A DNA stretch of 50,184 nucleotides from Pyramidobacter piscolens (GTDB lineage Bacteria > Synergistota > Synergistia > Synergistales > Dethiosulfovibrionaceae). Made by a program: the position numbers and the translations under genes. This document shows positions 31,614-40,762 of this stretch, piece by piece. The notes under the pieces were generated by a model. That model worked only from the letters and a program-made list of their open reading frames with translations, was not told the DNA's origin and ran no database searches. Numbering within the stretch: position 1 is the stretch's first letter; each line of letters begins with the position of its first letter. Location of the stretch: the NCBI GenBank assembly GCA_004558205.1, contig SFDM01000041.1:1-50184 (forward strand). The letters are read 5' to 3'.

Positions 31614-32452
31614 AGACCGTTCTTTTCCTGCTGCTCTGGGCCGCCGCGGCCTCTTCGTCGGAAGCGGCCTATCGGAGGATTATCTCGCTCTATCCGGGGC
31701 ACACCGACAACATCGCCGCCCTGGGCGGAGAGCCGCTGCTCGTGGGGCTGTCCAGAAACGACGATCCCAACCGCCTTCCCCAGCTCCCCCGTTTTCCCCT
31801 GAACTCAGGCGCCGAAACCCTTCTGGCCCTCCGCCCCGACTTGGTCCTGATCCGGACGCTGGTCGAAAAACAGAATCCAGAGCTGAAAAAAGTCCTGGAG
31901 CGCGCCGGCGTCACGGTGTGCCTCATCGACCCGCCCAGCTGGGACGGCTTCGGCGATTATCTGCGCCGCCTCGCGCCGCTGATCGGCGCCGATCCGGCCG
32001 AAGCGGCGGCGCTCTTGGAGAAGACGCGCCGCGAAATTCATGACGAATCGGAAAGACGCAGGGCGGGCAGGCCGGCCCCAAAAGTGTTTATGGAAGCCAC
32101 CGCCAAGGAACTGCACACCTGCGCGCCCAACTCATGGGCGGCGCGCCTGATCGCCCTGGCCGGGGGAATCAACGCGGCTTCGGCCGCCGAACCGGGGCGC
32201 CGGGGAAGCGCCGTCGCCCCCTGGGGGCTGGAGCGCGTCCTCCAGCTGAGCGAAACGGGGCTTGACGTCTATCTGGTACAGCACGGGCCCATGAACAGCT
32301 CCGACATCGACAGCGTGCTGGGCCGCCCCTGGTTCAGCGCGCTCAAAGGCGTCAGGGCGGCCGTCGTTCCCGAGCGCTGGCTCAGCCGGCCTTCCCTGTC
32401 AGGATTGAAGGACGGAGGCATGGCGCTGATACAAATCTTTTATGGAGAGTGA
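31586..32452 (+). CDS. btuF: BtuF-type periplasmic binding protein
   Basis: 288 residues. Signal peptide at the N-terminus (FLKTVLFLLLWAAAASSSEA), then RRIISLYPGHTDNIAALGG, the typical opening of BtuF-like proteins. LLALRPDLVLIRTLVEK and the lobe-joining helix follow. It is shorter than FepB-type proteins and close to E. coli BtuF in length. It overlaps btuD and is followed by cbiL after a few bases. It is clearly different from the binding proteins in the divergent operon, so the two importers probably have different cargo or affinity. Confidence 0.87.
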   Translation: MASIHPKFLKTVLFLLLWAAAASSSEAAYRRIISLYPGHTDNIAALGGEPLLVGLSRNDDPNRLPQLPRFPLNSGAETLLALRPDLVLIRTLVEKQNPELKKVLERAGVTVCLIDPPSWDGFGDYLRRLAPLIGADPAEAAALLEKTRREIHDESERRRAGRPAPKVFMEATAKELHTCAPNSWAARLIALAGGINAASAAEPGRRGSAVAPWGLERVLQLSETGLDVYLVQHGPMNSSDIDSVLGRPWFSALKGVRAAVVPERWLSRPSLSGLKDGGMALIQIFYGE

Positions 32453-32457
32453 TTTCA

Positions 32458-33147
32458 TTGAAATTTATCATAGCCGGCGTGGGCCCCGGAGACCCTGACC
32501 TGGTCACGCTGGGCGCGCTGAGAAGTCTCGCGGCGGCCGATCTGGTTCTGATCCCCCACTCTCAGACCGAACGGGCCAGCGTGGCGGAACAGGCCGTCAG
32601 GGCCCATTTGAAAGACCTGAAAACGACGCCAATCCTGTTTCCCATGACGATGGACGGGGAAAGCCGCGACCAGTCGCTGAAAGCCCAGCTCGAGGCGCTG
32701 CGCCCCCAGTGGGAGACATCCAGCCTGATCGTGCTGCCTGTGATCGGCGACTCCACGCTCTACGCCACGGGCTTCTATCTCTACGAGCTGTGGCGCGGAA
32801 TGGAACCGCGGCTGGAGCTCGGGCTGATCCCAGGCATCTCAGCCCACTCGCTGGCCGCCTCCCGCTCGGGGACCTTTCTCGCCATGGGGCAGGAAATTCT
32901 GACGGTCGTCCCCGGCACCGCAGGGACGGAACGCGTCGCTGCAGCCCTGGCGGCAGCCGACTCGGCGGCGGTCTACAAACCCAGCGCGCTGAAGGAAAGG
33001 TTGCGCCAGGTAGTCGGCGCGGCGGGTCCCTGGAAGAAAATCATCAGAATCGACCGCGCCGGACTCGCCGACGAAAAAATCCTTGAAGGCGCAGACGCCC
33101 TCGCGCCCGCCTCGGAATACCTTTCCATCCTTCTGCTTCGGAGATAG
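32458..33147 (+). CDS. cbiL: Cobalt-factor II / precorrin-2 C20-methyltransferase
   Basis: 229 residues. Methylates C20 of cobalt-factor II with S-adenosylmethionine. GVGPGDPDLVTLGALRSLA at the N-terminus, then PVIGDSTLYATGFYLY and LIPGISAHSLAA are the corrin methyltransferase signatures in their CbiL version. Two starts are possible: GTG at 32449, only one base after the GGAG site, or TTG at 32458, eight bases after GGAGAG. The TTG gives KFIIAGVGPGD, the family-like N-terminus, and is preferred. Confidence 0.92.
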   Translation: MKFIIAGVGPGDPDLVTLGALRSLAAADLVLIPHSQTERASVAEQAVRAHLKDLKTTPILFPMTMDGESRDQSLKAQLEALRPQWETSSLIVLPVIGDSTLYATGFYLYELWRGMEPRLELGLIPGISAHSLAASRSGTFLAMGQEILTVVPGTAGTERVAAALAAADSAAVYKPSALKERLRQVVGAAGPWKKIIRIDRAGLADEKILEGADALAPASEYLSILLLRR

Positions 33148-33154
33148 GGCCGCC

Positions 33155-34051
33155 ATGGATTGGGCGAACCTGCTGAAGGGCGAGCTGCGCCTGACGGCCG
33201 ACATTCTGCTGGGCTTCGCCATAGGCATGGCCGTCATTCGCTCGGGACTAGCGGACCGCTTAATGCGGCGCGCCCTGCCTCTGTTAAAAAAGGCGGGGAT
33301 CGGCGCGTCTCTGGGCATGGCGCTGACGGTCAGCCTCGGTTCGGCCAAAGCGGGGGCGGCTCTAATCGCTTCGGCGCTCGGCAGCGGGAAAATATCGCGG
33401 GAAAACGCCCAGTGGGGGACGCTGATGTTGGCCTTCCCCGCCTACCTTCACCGCTGGCCTTCCACGCTGATTATGGCGTCCAGCCTGGCCGGCGCGGCAG
33501 GTGCGATTTTCGCGGCCATTCTGCTGCTGCGCTCCGCCGCGCGCTTTCTCGCCCTGCTGCTGCTCCTCAAAAAGGACGACGGGGAAGAAGCCTTCGACGA
33601 CGCCTCCTCAGCGGAAAACACCGCAAAAATGCCGGTGTTCGGCATGAAACTGCTCAGGACGCTGCCCCTGGCCTGGTTTTTCTACGCCGCCGCCGTGATG
33701 ATCGTGCCCTGGGCGGAGAAAGCGCTGCGGGGCTGGCTTCTTTCAAGTTCCATGCTTCCGTTGTCGGCGCTCAGCGTGGCGGCGGCTTCCTTCGCTCACG
33801 TGTCCGCGGCGCTCGCCCTGGCCGGAGGCAGTCTGGCCGCCGGCGAGCTCTCGACCACCCAGGCCGTCTTCGCGCTCCTTCTGGGAAACAGCCTGAGCCT
33901 CGTCACCCGTCTCGTGAGAGCCAACGCGGGATATTACTTCGGCCTCTTTCCGCGGAGCCTGGCCCAGTCCATGCTCTTCTGGAACGTTCTGACCTCGGCG
34001 CTGGCCGCGCTGGCAGCTCTGCTCATCGCGGCGGTCCCGCTGCGGCTTTAA
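33155..34051 (+). CDS. Polytopic membrane protein of unknown function in the cobalamin operon
   Basis: 298 residues with about eight hydrophobic segments split by a charged loop (KKDDGEEAFDDASS) near residue 150. The two halves both contain glycine/alanine-rich helices with small polar motifs (LGSAKAGAALIASALG; ALLLGNSLSLVTRLVRANAG). The pattern recalls 'gate'/nucleoside-recognition membrane proteins that occur near corrinoid genes in some anaerobes. That is a memory-based resemblance, not a match I can verify. The ATG at 33155 follows GGAG. It lies between cbiL and cbiC, and a 210-base gap follows. Metal or corrinoid transport is the obvious guess, with no residue-level support. Confidence 0.6.
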   Translation: MDWANLLKGELRLTADILLGFAIGMAVIRSGLADRLMRRALPLLKKAGIGASLGMALTVSLGSAKAGAALIASALGSGKISRENAQWGTLMLAFPAYLHRWPSTLIMASSLAGAAGAIFAAILLLRSAARFLALLLLLKKDDGEEAFDDASSAENTAKMPVFGMKLLRTLPLAWFFYAAAVMIVPWAEKALRGWLLSSSMLPLSALSVAAASFAHVSAALALAGGSLAAGELSTTQAVFALLLGNSLSLVTRLVRANAGYYFGLFPRSLAQSMLFWNVLTSALAALAALLIAAVPLRL

Positions 34052-34261
34052 GGCCGTCCCGCGATAACGACATCGAATCCCCCGGGGGAACGCTCTGGAA
34101 GAAAACTCAGCAGCGGGGCCACCGTTTCAAACGGCCGGACTCCGCCGGAACGGCCCCAGAGAGTTCCTAGTAAGCCGTACCATAGAAAATGAGTATAAAA
34201 ACGGCAGATTTCACGCAGACAGGCGCTTTCGACGCGCCGATCCTGCAGAAAGGCGTACATT

Positions 34262-34873
34262 TTGAGACCCGAAGAAATAGAACAGGCAAGCATGAAAATT
34301 ATCGCCGGAGAGATGGCGCCCTGGACGGGCCCCGAAGAAAACCGTCCTGTAGTCATGAGGGTGATCCACGCCTCCGCCGACTTCGACTTCCAAAAAAATC
34401 TCCTCTTCACCCCCGACGCCGTCCGCAAAGGCCGAGAAGCGCTGGCCGCGGGCATTCCTGTCGTCACGGACACTGCCATGGCGGCGGCGGGCATCAACAA
34501 GGCCGCCGCCGCGCGCTTCGGCGTGTCGATCCTGTGCCATATTGCAGAACCTTCCGTCAGAGCTCAGGCCCTCGCCCGGGGCGTCACTCGGTCGCTGGTC
34601 AGCATGGAAGAAGCCGTCCGTTACACCCCCGGCGCCATCTTCGCTATCGGCAACGCGCCGACGGCGCTGATCCGCCTCTGCGAGCTGATCAACGAAAAAC
34701 GGGCCGCCCCCGCGCTGGTAATCGGCGTCCCCGTAGGGTTCGTCAATGTGGTTGAATCCAAGGAACTTCTGCTTCAAACCCCCGTGCCGTCAATCGCCGC
34801 CGCGGGGCGGAAGGGCGGCTCCACCATCGCCTCGGCCATCGTCAACGCGCTGCTCTATGGAATTCACGGCTAG
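34262..34873 (+). CDS. cbiC: Cobalt-precorrin-8 methylmutase
   Basis: 203 residues from a TTG at 34262, eight bases after AGAAAGG. The resulting RPEEIEQASMKIIAGEM is the normal CbiC N-terminus; an ATG at 34292 would remove it. It moves the methyl group from C11 to C12 to give cobyrinate. VIHASADFDF carries the family histidine; DTAMAAAGINK, GNAPTAL and VPVGFVNVVESKE are conserved. The 210 bases before it hold no gene. Its end overlaps cbiD by 17 bases. Confidence 0.93.
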   Translation: MRPEEIEQASMKIIAGEMAPWTGPEENRPVVMRVIHASADFDFQKNLLFTPDAVRKGREALAAGIPVVTDTAMAAAGINKAAAARFGVSILCHIAEPSVRAQALARGVTRSLVSMEEAVRYTPGAIFAIGNAPTALIRLCELINEKRAAPALVIGVPVGFVNVVESKELLLQTPVPSIAAAGRKGGSTIASAIVNALLYGIHG

Positions 34874-35957
34874 AAAAAAGCTCCGCGAGGGAATCACCAC
34901 CGGTTCCTGCGCGGCGGCGGCGGCGCAGGCTTCGGCCCTTCGCGCGCTGGGGCGGCCCTGCCCCGAACAGGTTCAGATCACCACTCCGCAAGGCCGGATC
35001 CTGTCTCTGCCCGTCCTGCCTCTGGCCCAGGGCGCCTGCGGCGTCGTCAAAGACGCCGGGGACGATCCCGACGCGACCGACGGCATGACGGTCGTCGCCC
35101 AGGTCCAGCTTTTGGAAGACGGCAGCGGTATCCTTTTCAGAGCCGGCGAGGGCGTCGGCACCGTCACGCTGCCTGGGCTCAAGGTGCCCGTCGGCGAAGC
35201 GGCGGTCAACCCCGTGCCGAGGCGGATGATCACGGAGGCGCTCCACAGCGTTCTCGGCTCCCGCGGGGCCCTGGTCACCCTCTCCATTCCCGGCGGGGCC
35301 GAGAGAGCGGCGCATACCTTCAATCCCAGGCTTGGAATTGAAGGCGGCCTTTCAATCCTCGGCACCACCGGCATCGTCCGACCCATGAACGAGGAAGCGA
35401 TCTTCGAGTCGCTGACGCTGGAGCTGAGCACCCATGCCGCCGCCGCTGAGAAGGTCCTGGCGCTGACCTTCGGCAACACGGGCGAGCAGACGCTGAGAAA
35501 GGCTTGGGACATCACGGGGCGCCGCGTCGTCCAGGTGGGCAACTACCTGGGCTATGTACTGGACGAAGCGGTGCGCTTGGGTTTCGAGAGAATCCTGCTC
35601 TGCGGCCATCCCGGCAAGCTTCTGAAGGTCGCCGCGGGCACCTTCAGCACCCACAACAGGACCGGCGACGGCCGCCTGGAGGCGCTCTGCACCCACGCGG
35701 CGCTGGCCGGCTGCGGGACGGACGTGGTCCGCCAGCTGTACGCCAGCTCCACCACGGAACAGGCCATGGAGGTCCTTCGCGAACGGGAACTCGACTTTCT
35801 GTGGTCCCGTCTTGCCGAAGCCGCGGCCAAACGCTGCCGCGACCGGGCGTTTAACGATATCGCCGTGGAAACGGCCTTTATCGACAAGGATTCGCACATT
35901 CTGGGAAGCAGCTCAGGGGCCGCTTCCTTCGCGGAGGAACTGCGTCATGGACAATAA
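34857..35957 (+). CDS. cbiD: Cobalt-precorrin-5B C1-methyltransferase
   Basis: 366 residues, full CbiD length. REGITTGSCAAAAAQAS near the start, KDAGDDPDATDGM, NPRLGIEGGLSILGTTGIV and GHPGKLLKVAAGTFSTHNR are characteristic. It methylates C1 in the anaerobic pathway. The ATG at 34857 is inside the cbiC end and has no good ribosome site, so it is probably translated by coupling. Its end overlaps cbiET by 11 bases. Confidence 0.95.
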   Translation: MEFTARKKLREGITTGSCAAAAAQASALRALGRPCPEQVQITTPQGRILSLPVLPLAQGACGVVKDAGDDPDATDGMTVVAQVQLLEDGSGILFRAGEGVGTVTLPGLKVPVGEAAVNPVPRRMITEALHSVLGSRGALVTLSIPGGAERAAHTFNPRLGIEGGLSILGTTGIVRPMNEEAIFESLTLELSTHAAAAEKVLALTFGNTGEQTLRKAWDITGRRVVQVGNYLGYVLDEAVRLGFERILLCGHPGKLLKVAAGTFSTHNRTGDGRLEALCTHAALAGCGTDVVRQLYASSTTEQAMEVLRERELDFLWSRLAEAAAKRCRDRAFNDIAVETAFIDKDSHILGSSSGAASFAEELRHGQ

Positions 35958-37167
35958 ACTCTTCATCATCGGCGTTGGCCCCGGCGATCCGCGGCAGCTG
36001 ACGCAGGCCGCCAGGGAAGTTATCTCGTCCTGCCGCTGTGTGGTGGCCGCGGCGCGTCACAGGGCTCTGGCGGAAAAGCACGATCACGTGCTGCCGCTGG
36101 CGGGCTTCGACGAGACCTTCGGCAGGATAGACGCCGAACTCAAGCTGGGCTCCGTCGCCGTCCTGGTCTCGGGCGACCCCGGCGTCTACAGCCTACTGCC
36201 GCTCTTGAAAAAACGCTTCGCCGGCCGCCCGCTCGAGGTCCTTCCGGGGATCAGCTCCCTTCAAAGCCTCTGCGCCGCCGCCGGAACAAGCTGGATCGAC
36301 GCGGCGATCCTCTCGGGGCACGGCCGGGACATCAGCGATGTGCTGATTCTCGACACCGTGGACCAGCGCCCGAAAACGATCTTTTTCTGCGGCCCAGAAA
36401 AGGGGCCGCGCTGGCTCTGCTCGCTCCTCGCCAGAAAAAGACTGAACCATGTGAGGATCACCGTCGGCGAGCGACTGAGCTACGGCGACCAGCGTATCTC
36501 GTCAGGATCGCCGGTGGAGCTGGCTCAGAAGGACTACGAGAGCCTTTCCCTGGTCCTGGCCGAAAACGAGACGCCCTGGGAAAAACCGCGGGGACGCCCC
36601 CGCGACGAAGACTTCATCCGCGGCGACGTCCCCATGACGCGGGAAACGGTCCGCTCCGCCGTGCTGGACAGCCTGAGGCTGGAAGAGGATTCGGTGCTGT
36701 GGGATATCGGCGCGGGCACCGGCTCGGTGACCGTGGCCGCGGCGCTCTTCTGCTCTCTGGGGGAAGTTCACGCCGTGGAACGGAATCCTCTGGCCCTCGG
36801 GCTGATCAAAGATAACATCAGAAAGTTCCATCTTCACAACGTTCACGTCTACGAAGGCAATGCCGCGGAAAAAATAGCGGAGCTGCCGCTGCCAACCCGC
36901 GTCTATATCGGCGGCAGCGGCGACGAACTGCAGCGGCTGCTTGAATTTATCAGCCGGCTGGGCGGCGGCGTCCGCGTCGTCGTCCCGGCTGTAGCGCTCA
37001 AGACCCTTTCAAAGGCGGCGGAGATCCTGAGCGGCCCCTCTTTCAGCGGCTTCGAAGCCCTTCAGGTCTCCGTCAGCCGCTCAAAAAAGGTAGGAAACAC
37101 GCTGATCATGGGCGCCGAGAATCCAGTCACGCTTTTCTCGGCGGTCACCCTGCGGCAGGGACAATGA
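35947..37167 (+). CDS. cbiET: CbiE-CbiT fusion: cobalt-precorrin-7 C5-methyltransferase and C15-methyltransferase/decarboxylase
   Basis: 406 residues. Residues 1 to about 200 are CbiE (GVGPGDPRQLTQAAREV; VSGDPGVYSLLPLL; LPGISSLQSLCAA). From about 215 the CbiT domain follows: PMTRETVRSAVLDSLRL, then the SAM motif WDIGAGTGSVTVAAAL and YIGGSGDELQRLLE. The fused form corresponds to CobL of the aerobic pathway. The ATG at 35947 is preceded by GGAGGA. A longer in-frame reading from 35812 is inside cbiD and rejected. Confidence 0.95.
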   Translation: MDNKLFIIGVGPGDPRQLTQAAREVISSCRCVVAAARHRALAEKHDHVLPLAGFDETFGRIDAELKLGSVAVLVSGDPGVYSLLPLLKKRFAGRPLEVLPGISSLQSLCAAAGTSWIDAAILSGHGRDISDVLILDTVDQRPKTIFFCGPEKGPRWLCSLLARKRLNHVRITVGERLSYGDQRISSGSPVELAQKDYESLSLVLAENETPWEKPRGRPRDEDFIRGDVPMTRETVRSAVLDSLRLEEDSVLWDIGAGTGSVTVAAALFCSLGEVHAVERNPLALGLIKDNIRKFHLHNVHVYEGNAAEKIAELPLPTRVYIGGSGDELQRLLEFISRLGGGVRVVVPAVALKTLSKAAEILSGPSFSGFEALQVSVSRSKKVGNTLIMGAENPVTLFSAVTLRQGQ

Positions 37168-37195
37168 ATATACGCACAGAAAGAAGGCAACGATC

Positions 37196-37951
37196 ATGAT
37201 TCACTTTGTCGGAGCCGGCCCCGGTGCTCCCGACCTGATCACGCTGAGAGGCGCGGAGCTTCTCGCCGGCGCGGGAATGGTCATCTACGCCGGTTCGCTG
37301 GTCAACCCAGAACTTTTAAAAAGAGTTCCTGAAAACTGTGAAATCCACAACAGCGCTTCCATGACGCTGGACGAGGTCATCGAAAAGATGGTTTCCGCCG
37401 AGAAGAGAAAGCTCAGCACGGTTCGGCTCCATACCGGCGATCCTTCGATCTACGGCGCCATCAGGGAGCAGATGGACCGCCTGAGGGAACTGGACATCCC
37501 CTTCGACGTCACGCCCGGCGTCAGCTCATTCTGCGCTGCGGCCGCGGCCGCACAGGCGGAATACACGCTGCCCGGCGTCAGCCAGAGCGTCATCATCACC
37601 AGAATGGCGGGACGCACGCCCGTCCCGCCCGAAGAAAAACTCAGCGCTCTGGCGGCCCACCACACGTCCATGGTGCTCTTCCTGTCGGCGGGCCTTCTGA
37701 AGGAATCCTGCCGGGAGCTCATCGAAGGAGGTTACAGCCCCGATACGCCAACGGCCTTGGTTTACAGCGCTTCCTGGCCTGAAGAGAAGGTCCTGCGCGG
37801 GACGCTGCGCACCATCGCCGGCATGGCGGAAGCGGAGGGGATCCGCAACAGGGCCCTCGTCCTGGTGGGCGACTTTCTCGGCGTGAGCTACGAGTTGTCA
37901 AAGCTCTACGACGGCTCGTTCTCCCATGGTTTCCGCCAGGCAAAACAGTGA
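37196..37951 (+). CDS. cbiF: Cobalt-precorrin-4 C11-methyltransferase
   Basis: 251 residues. GAGPGAPDLITLRGAELLAG, VIYAGSLVNPELL, HTGDPSIYGAIREQM and TPGVSSFCAAAAA identify CbiF/CobM. GAAAGAAGG lies upstream of the ATG, and 28 bases separate it from cbiET. The stop overlaps the GTG of cbiG (GTGA). Confidence 0.95.
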   Translation: MIHFVGAGPGAPDLITLRGAELLAGAGMVIYAGSLVNPELLKRVPENCEIHNSASMTLDEVIEKMVSAEKRKLSTVRLHTGDPSIYGAIREQMDRLRELDIPFDVTPGVSSFCAAAAAAQAEYTLPGVSQSVIITRMAGRTPVPPEEKLSALAAHHTSMVLFLSAGLLKESCRELIEGGYSPDTPTALVYSASWPEEKVLRGTLRTIAGMAEAEGIRNRALVLVGDFLGVSYELSKLYDGSFSHGFRQAKQ

Positions 37952-38892
37952 AAAAACGCAGGATTATCGCTTTCACGCGGGCGGGGGCCAATCTTGCCGC
38001 ACGTCTTGCCGCCAAGCTGGACGCCGAAGCCTGGTCGCCGTCTCAATACGCTTTCGAAGGGATAAAGAGCTTGGACTGTTCACTGCATGAATGGACGCGG
38101 CACTGTTTCGGCGATTCCGAGGCCCTGATCTTCCTGTCGGCCTGCGGCATTGCCGTGCGCGCCGTGGCCCCATGCCTTGGGGATAAGACGTCGGATCCCG
38201 CGGTAGTCGTCCTCGACGACCTGGGACGGAACGTGATCTCCCTGCTCTCGGGGCACCTGGGCGGCGCGAACAAGCTGGCCGAACTGATCGCATCCCATAC
38301 AGGAGGCCGCGCCGTGATCACCACGGCCACGGACGTCCATGGCCTCCTGGCCGCCGACGCCTGGGCGGCGGAACATAACTGCGCCGTCCAGAACATCGCG
38401 GCCGCCAAGGCCGTCTCGGCGGCGATCCTCGAAGGGGAACGGATCGGCGTCGCCGTGACGGAGCAGCTTCAGCCGGCTCCCTGGCCCATCACGCTCTGGC
38501 TGCGGCCGCGGAACCTCGTGTTAGGCGTCGGCTGCAAGAAAGGCGCCGATTTTACCGAAATGAAAAAAGCCCTGGAAGACTTCCTCGAAGGCGCCGGCGT
38601 TTCCCCGCTTTCGCTCAGCGCCGTAGCCTCCATCGACCTGAAAGCCGGCGAAAGCGCCATACTCAGGCTCGCCGCCGAATTTGGCGTCCCCTTCAGGACC
38701 TACGGCGCCGAAGAGCTGAAAAGGGTTCCCGGGCGCTTTTCAGCCTCGGAGCGGGTTTTGAGCGTCACTGGCGTGGACAACGTCTGCGAGCGGGCGGCGG
38801 TGCTCTGCGCATGCGGCCCGCTTTTGAGGGGCAAAACGGTTTATAAGGGCGTGACCTTTGCGCTCGCAAGGCGCGGGAGGACGGGATCATGA
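37948..38892 (+). CDS. cbiG: Cobalt-precorrin-5A hydrolase
   Basis: 314 residues from a GTG overlapping the cbiF stop. CbiG opens the delta-lactone ring and releases acetaldehyde, the step that separates the anaerobic from the aerobic pathway. FLSACGIAVRAVAPCLGDKTSDPAVVV (read here in two parts), SGHLGGANKLAELIA and LGVGCKKGADFTEMKKAL mark the N-terminal, middle and C-terminal CbiG domains. It overlaps hemA by four bases. Confidence 0.94.
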   Translation: MKKRRIIAFTRAGANLAARLAAKLDAEAWSPSQYAFEGIKSLDCSLHEWTRHCFGDSEALIFLSACGIAVRAVAPCLGDKTSDPAVVVLDDLGRNVISLLSGHLGGANKLAELIASHTGGRAVITTATDVHGLLAADAWAAEHNCAVQNIAAAKAVSAAILEGERIGVAVTEQLQPAPWPITLWLRPRNLVLGVGCKKGADFTEMKKALEDFLEGAGVSPLSLSAVASIDLKAGESAILRLAAEFGVPFRTYGAEELKRVPGRFSASERVLSVTGVDNVCERAAVLCACGPLLRGKTVYKGVTFALARRGRTGS

Positions 38893-40040
38893 AAAAGATA
38901 CAGGTGGCCGGGCTGGATTACAGGCGTTCCGCCGTCGAAATCCGCGAAAGGTTCGCTTTTACGGCGTCGGCCTCGGAAAAGTTTTTAACGGAATTAAGAG
39001 ACGCGGGAGAGGAAGCCGTCCTGATCTCAACCTGCAACAGGACGGAGCTCTGCCTTTTCTCTGAAAAGGACCCGGCGCGGCTGCTCCGGCAGCGCTGCGG
39101 TGACGCGGAACTTTATTCACTGAAGGACGCCGCGGCGGTGCTGCACGTCTTCGAGGTGGCAGCGGGGCTTCATTCCCAGATCCCTCTGGAAGACCAGATC
39201 CTCGGGCAGATGAAAAAAGCCCTCGCAGACGCGAGATCGCTTCATTGCTGCGGGGCCGTGCTCAACCAGCTCTTCAGGAACGCCGTCACGGCCGGCAAGC
39301 AGGTGCGCTCCGAGGTCAAGGGAAGGCCCCGCCAAACGTCGGCGGCGCAAGCCGCCTGCGAGAAGGCGGAAGAGCTGCTCGGAGGCCTTTCGAGCAAAAG
39401 GGCGCTCGTCATCGGCAGCGGCGAGATCGGCATGCTCTGCGCCAGGCTGCTGCGCGGCAGGGGCATGGACGTGTCTATGACGCTGCGCCGCCACCGCAGG
39501 GACGGCGCGCAGCCGCCCGAAGGCGTGGCAGCTTTTTCCTACGACGACCGCTACGAGGCTCTCAAGGGCTGCGACCTGATCGTCAGCGCGACGGCGAGCC
39601 CCCATTTCGTGCTCCAGAAGGCTCTCTACGAACCGCCTCGCGGAAAACAGCTGATCCTTGACCTGGCAGTTCCGCGCGACATCGAGCCCGCCATCGCGGA
39701 GGTCTGCGGCGTGACGCTTCTCGACATGGACGGCCTGGGTCAAAAAGCCCTGGACGCCGATACGGCGCTTCTCATCGAGGGCATTCTGCGCGCTCAGATC
39801 GGGCGTTTCGACGGCTGGTTTCAAATCCACAGCTGCATGCCCATGATCGAGGAAATCTGTTCTTACGCAGAACGGGAACTGGACTCTGAACTGGGCGAAA
39901 TGCGCCCGGCCGACAGGGACTTGGCCAAGGAAGCGTCGCGGAATATGATCAGCAAACTTCTTTTCAGCCTGAAAGAAAAGGTGGACATGGACATGGTTTT
40001 GAACTGTTACGGCGCTCTCGCAAAGGCGGCGCGCCCATGA
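38889..40040 (+). CDS. hemA: Glutamyl-tRNA reductase
   Basis: 383 residues, slightly short of the usual 410-450. Reduces glutamyl-tRNA to glutamate-1-semialdehyde, the first committed tetrapyrrole step. The nucleophile cysteine is in ISTCNRTEL (about 46-54). The next block reads GLHSQIPLEDQILGQ, a variant of the usual GLDSMxxGExQIxGQ. The NADPH domain has VIGSGEIGMLCARLL, and DLAVPRDIEP is conserved. Embedded in the B12 operon between cbiG and cbiH with four-base overlaps on both sides, so B12 should limit its own precursor supply. Confidence 0.94.
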   Translation: MKKIQVAGLDYRRSAVEIRERFAFTASASEKFLTELRDAGEEAVLISTCNRTELCLFSEKDPARLLRQRCGDAELYSLKDAAAVLHVFEVAAGLHSQIPLEDQILGQMKKALADARSLHCCGAVLNQLFRNAVTAGKQVRSEVKGRPRQTSAAQAACEKAEELLGGLSSKRALVIGSGEIGMLCARLLRGRGMDVSMTLRRHRRDGAQPPEGVAAFSYDDRYEALKGCDLIVSATASPHFVLQKALYEPPRGKQLILDLAVPRDIEPAIAEVCGVTLLDMDGLGQKALDADTALLIEGILRAQIGRFDGWFQIHSCMPMIEEICSYAERELDSELGEMRPADRDLAKEASRNMISKLLFSLKEKVDMDMVLNCYGALAKAARP

Positions 40041-40762
40041 TATACGTGGTCGGGCTTGGCCCCGGCGGCGAGGACCAGACAACGCCGCGGGCATTGCAGG
40101 CCCTGGAGAAATGCGACGTCATCATCGGCTACAAAGCCTATATTGACCTGATCGCCGCCCGTTTCAAAGGCCGTAAGGAGCTGGCCGCCTCGCCCATGAG
40201 GGGAGAAAGGGAGCGCTGCCAGGACGCCCTGCGCCGATCCCAAAGCGGACAGACCGTGGGGCTGGTCTCGAGCGGCGACCCGGGCGTCTACGGCATGGCC
40301 GGGCTGATGCTCGAAATCGCGGGCGGCGAGGCCGACGTGGAGATCGTGCCGGGCGTCACCGCGGCCTGCGCCGCAGCGGCCGTCCTGGGGGCCCCGCTGA
40401 TGCACGATTTCGCCGTGATCAGCCTGAGCGACCTGCTGACGCCCTGGGAACTAATCGCCCGGCGTCTGGAAGCGGCGGCTTCGGCCGATTTCGTGATCTG
40501 CCTGTACAACCCCGCAAGCCGCGGACGTCCCGAACACCTGCGGCGCGCCTGCGCGATCCTGCAAAAACACCGGGCCGCGGACACCCCCGCCGGTTGGGTG
40601 AGAAACGCCGGCAGGGACGGCGAGGAATGGGGTACAGCCACGCTTGAAACCCTGCCGGAAACCAGGCTGGACATGTTCTGCACCGTCATCGTCGGCAACA
40701 GCGCCACCCGCTTTCACGGCAAGCGCCTGGTAACGCCGCGGGGATACGGGAACCTCCAATGA
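40037..40762 (+). CDS. cbiH: Cobalt-precorrin-3 C17-methyltransferase
   Basis: 241 residues. Contracts the ring and methylates C17. YVVGLGPGGEDQTTPRALQA, SSGDPGVYGMAGLMLE, VPGVTAACAAAAVLGAPL, HDFAVISLSDLLTPW and CLYNPASRGRPEHL are hallmark CbiH/CobJ segments. It has no added C-terminal iron-sulfur domain. Four-base overlaps link it to hemA and to the next gene. Confidence 0.95.
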   Translation: MIYVVGLGPGGEDQTTPRALQALEKCDVIIGYKAYIDLIAARFKGRKELAASPMRGERERCQDALRRSQSGQTVGLVSSGDPGVYGMAGLMLEIAGGEADVEIVPGVTAACAAAAVLGAPLMHDFAVISLSDLLTPWELIARRLEAAASADFVICLYNPASRGRPEHLRRACAILQKHRAADTPAGWVRNAGRDGEEWGTATLETLPETRLDMFCTVIVGNSATRFHGKRLVTPRGYGNLQ

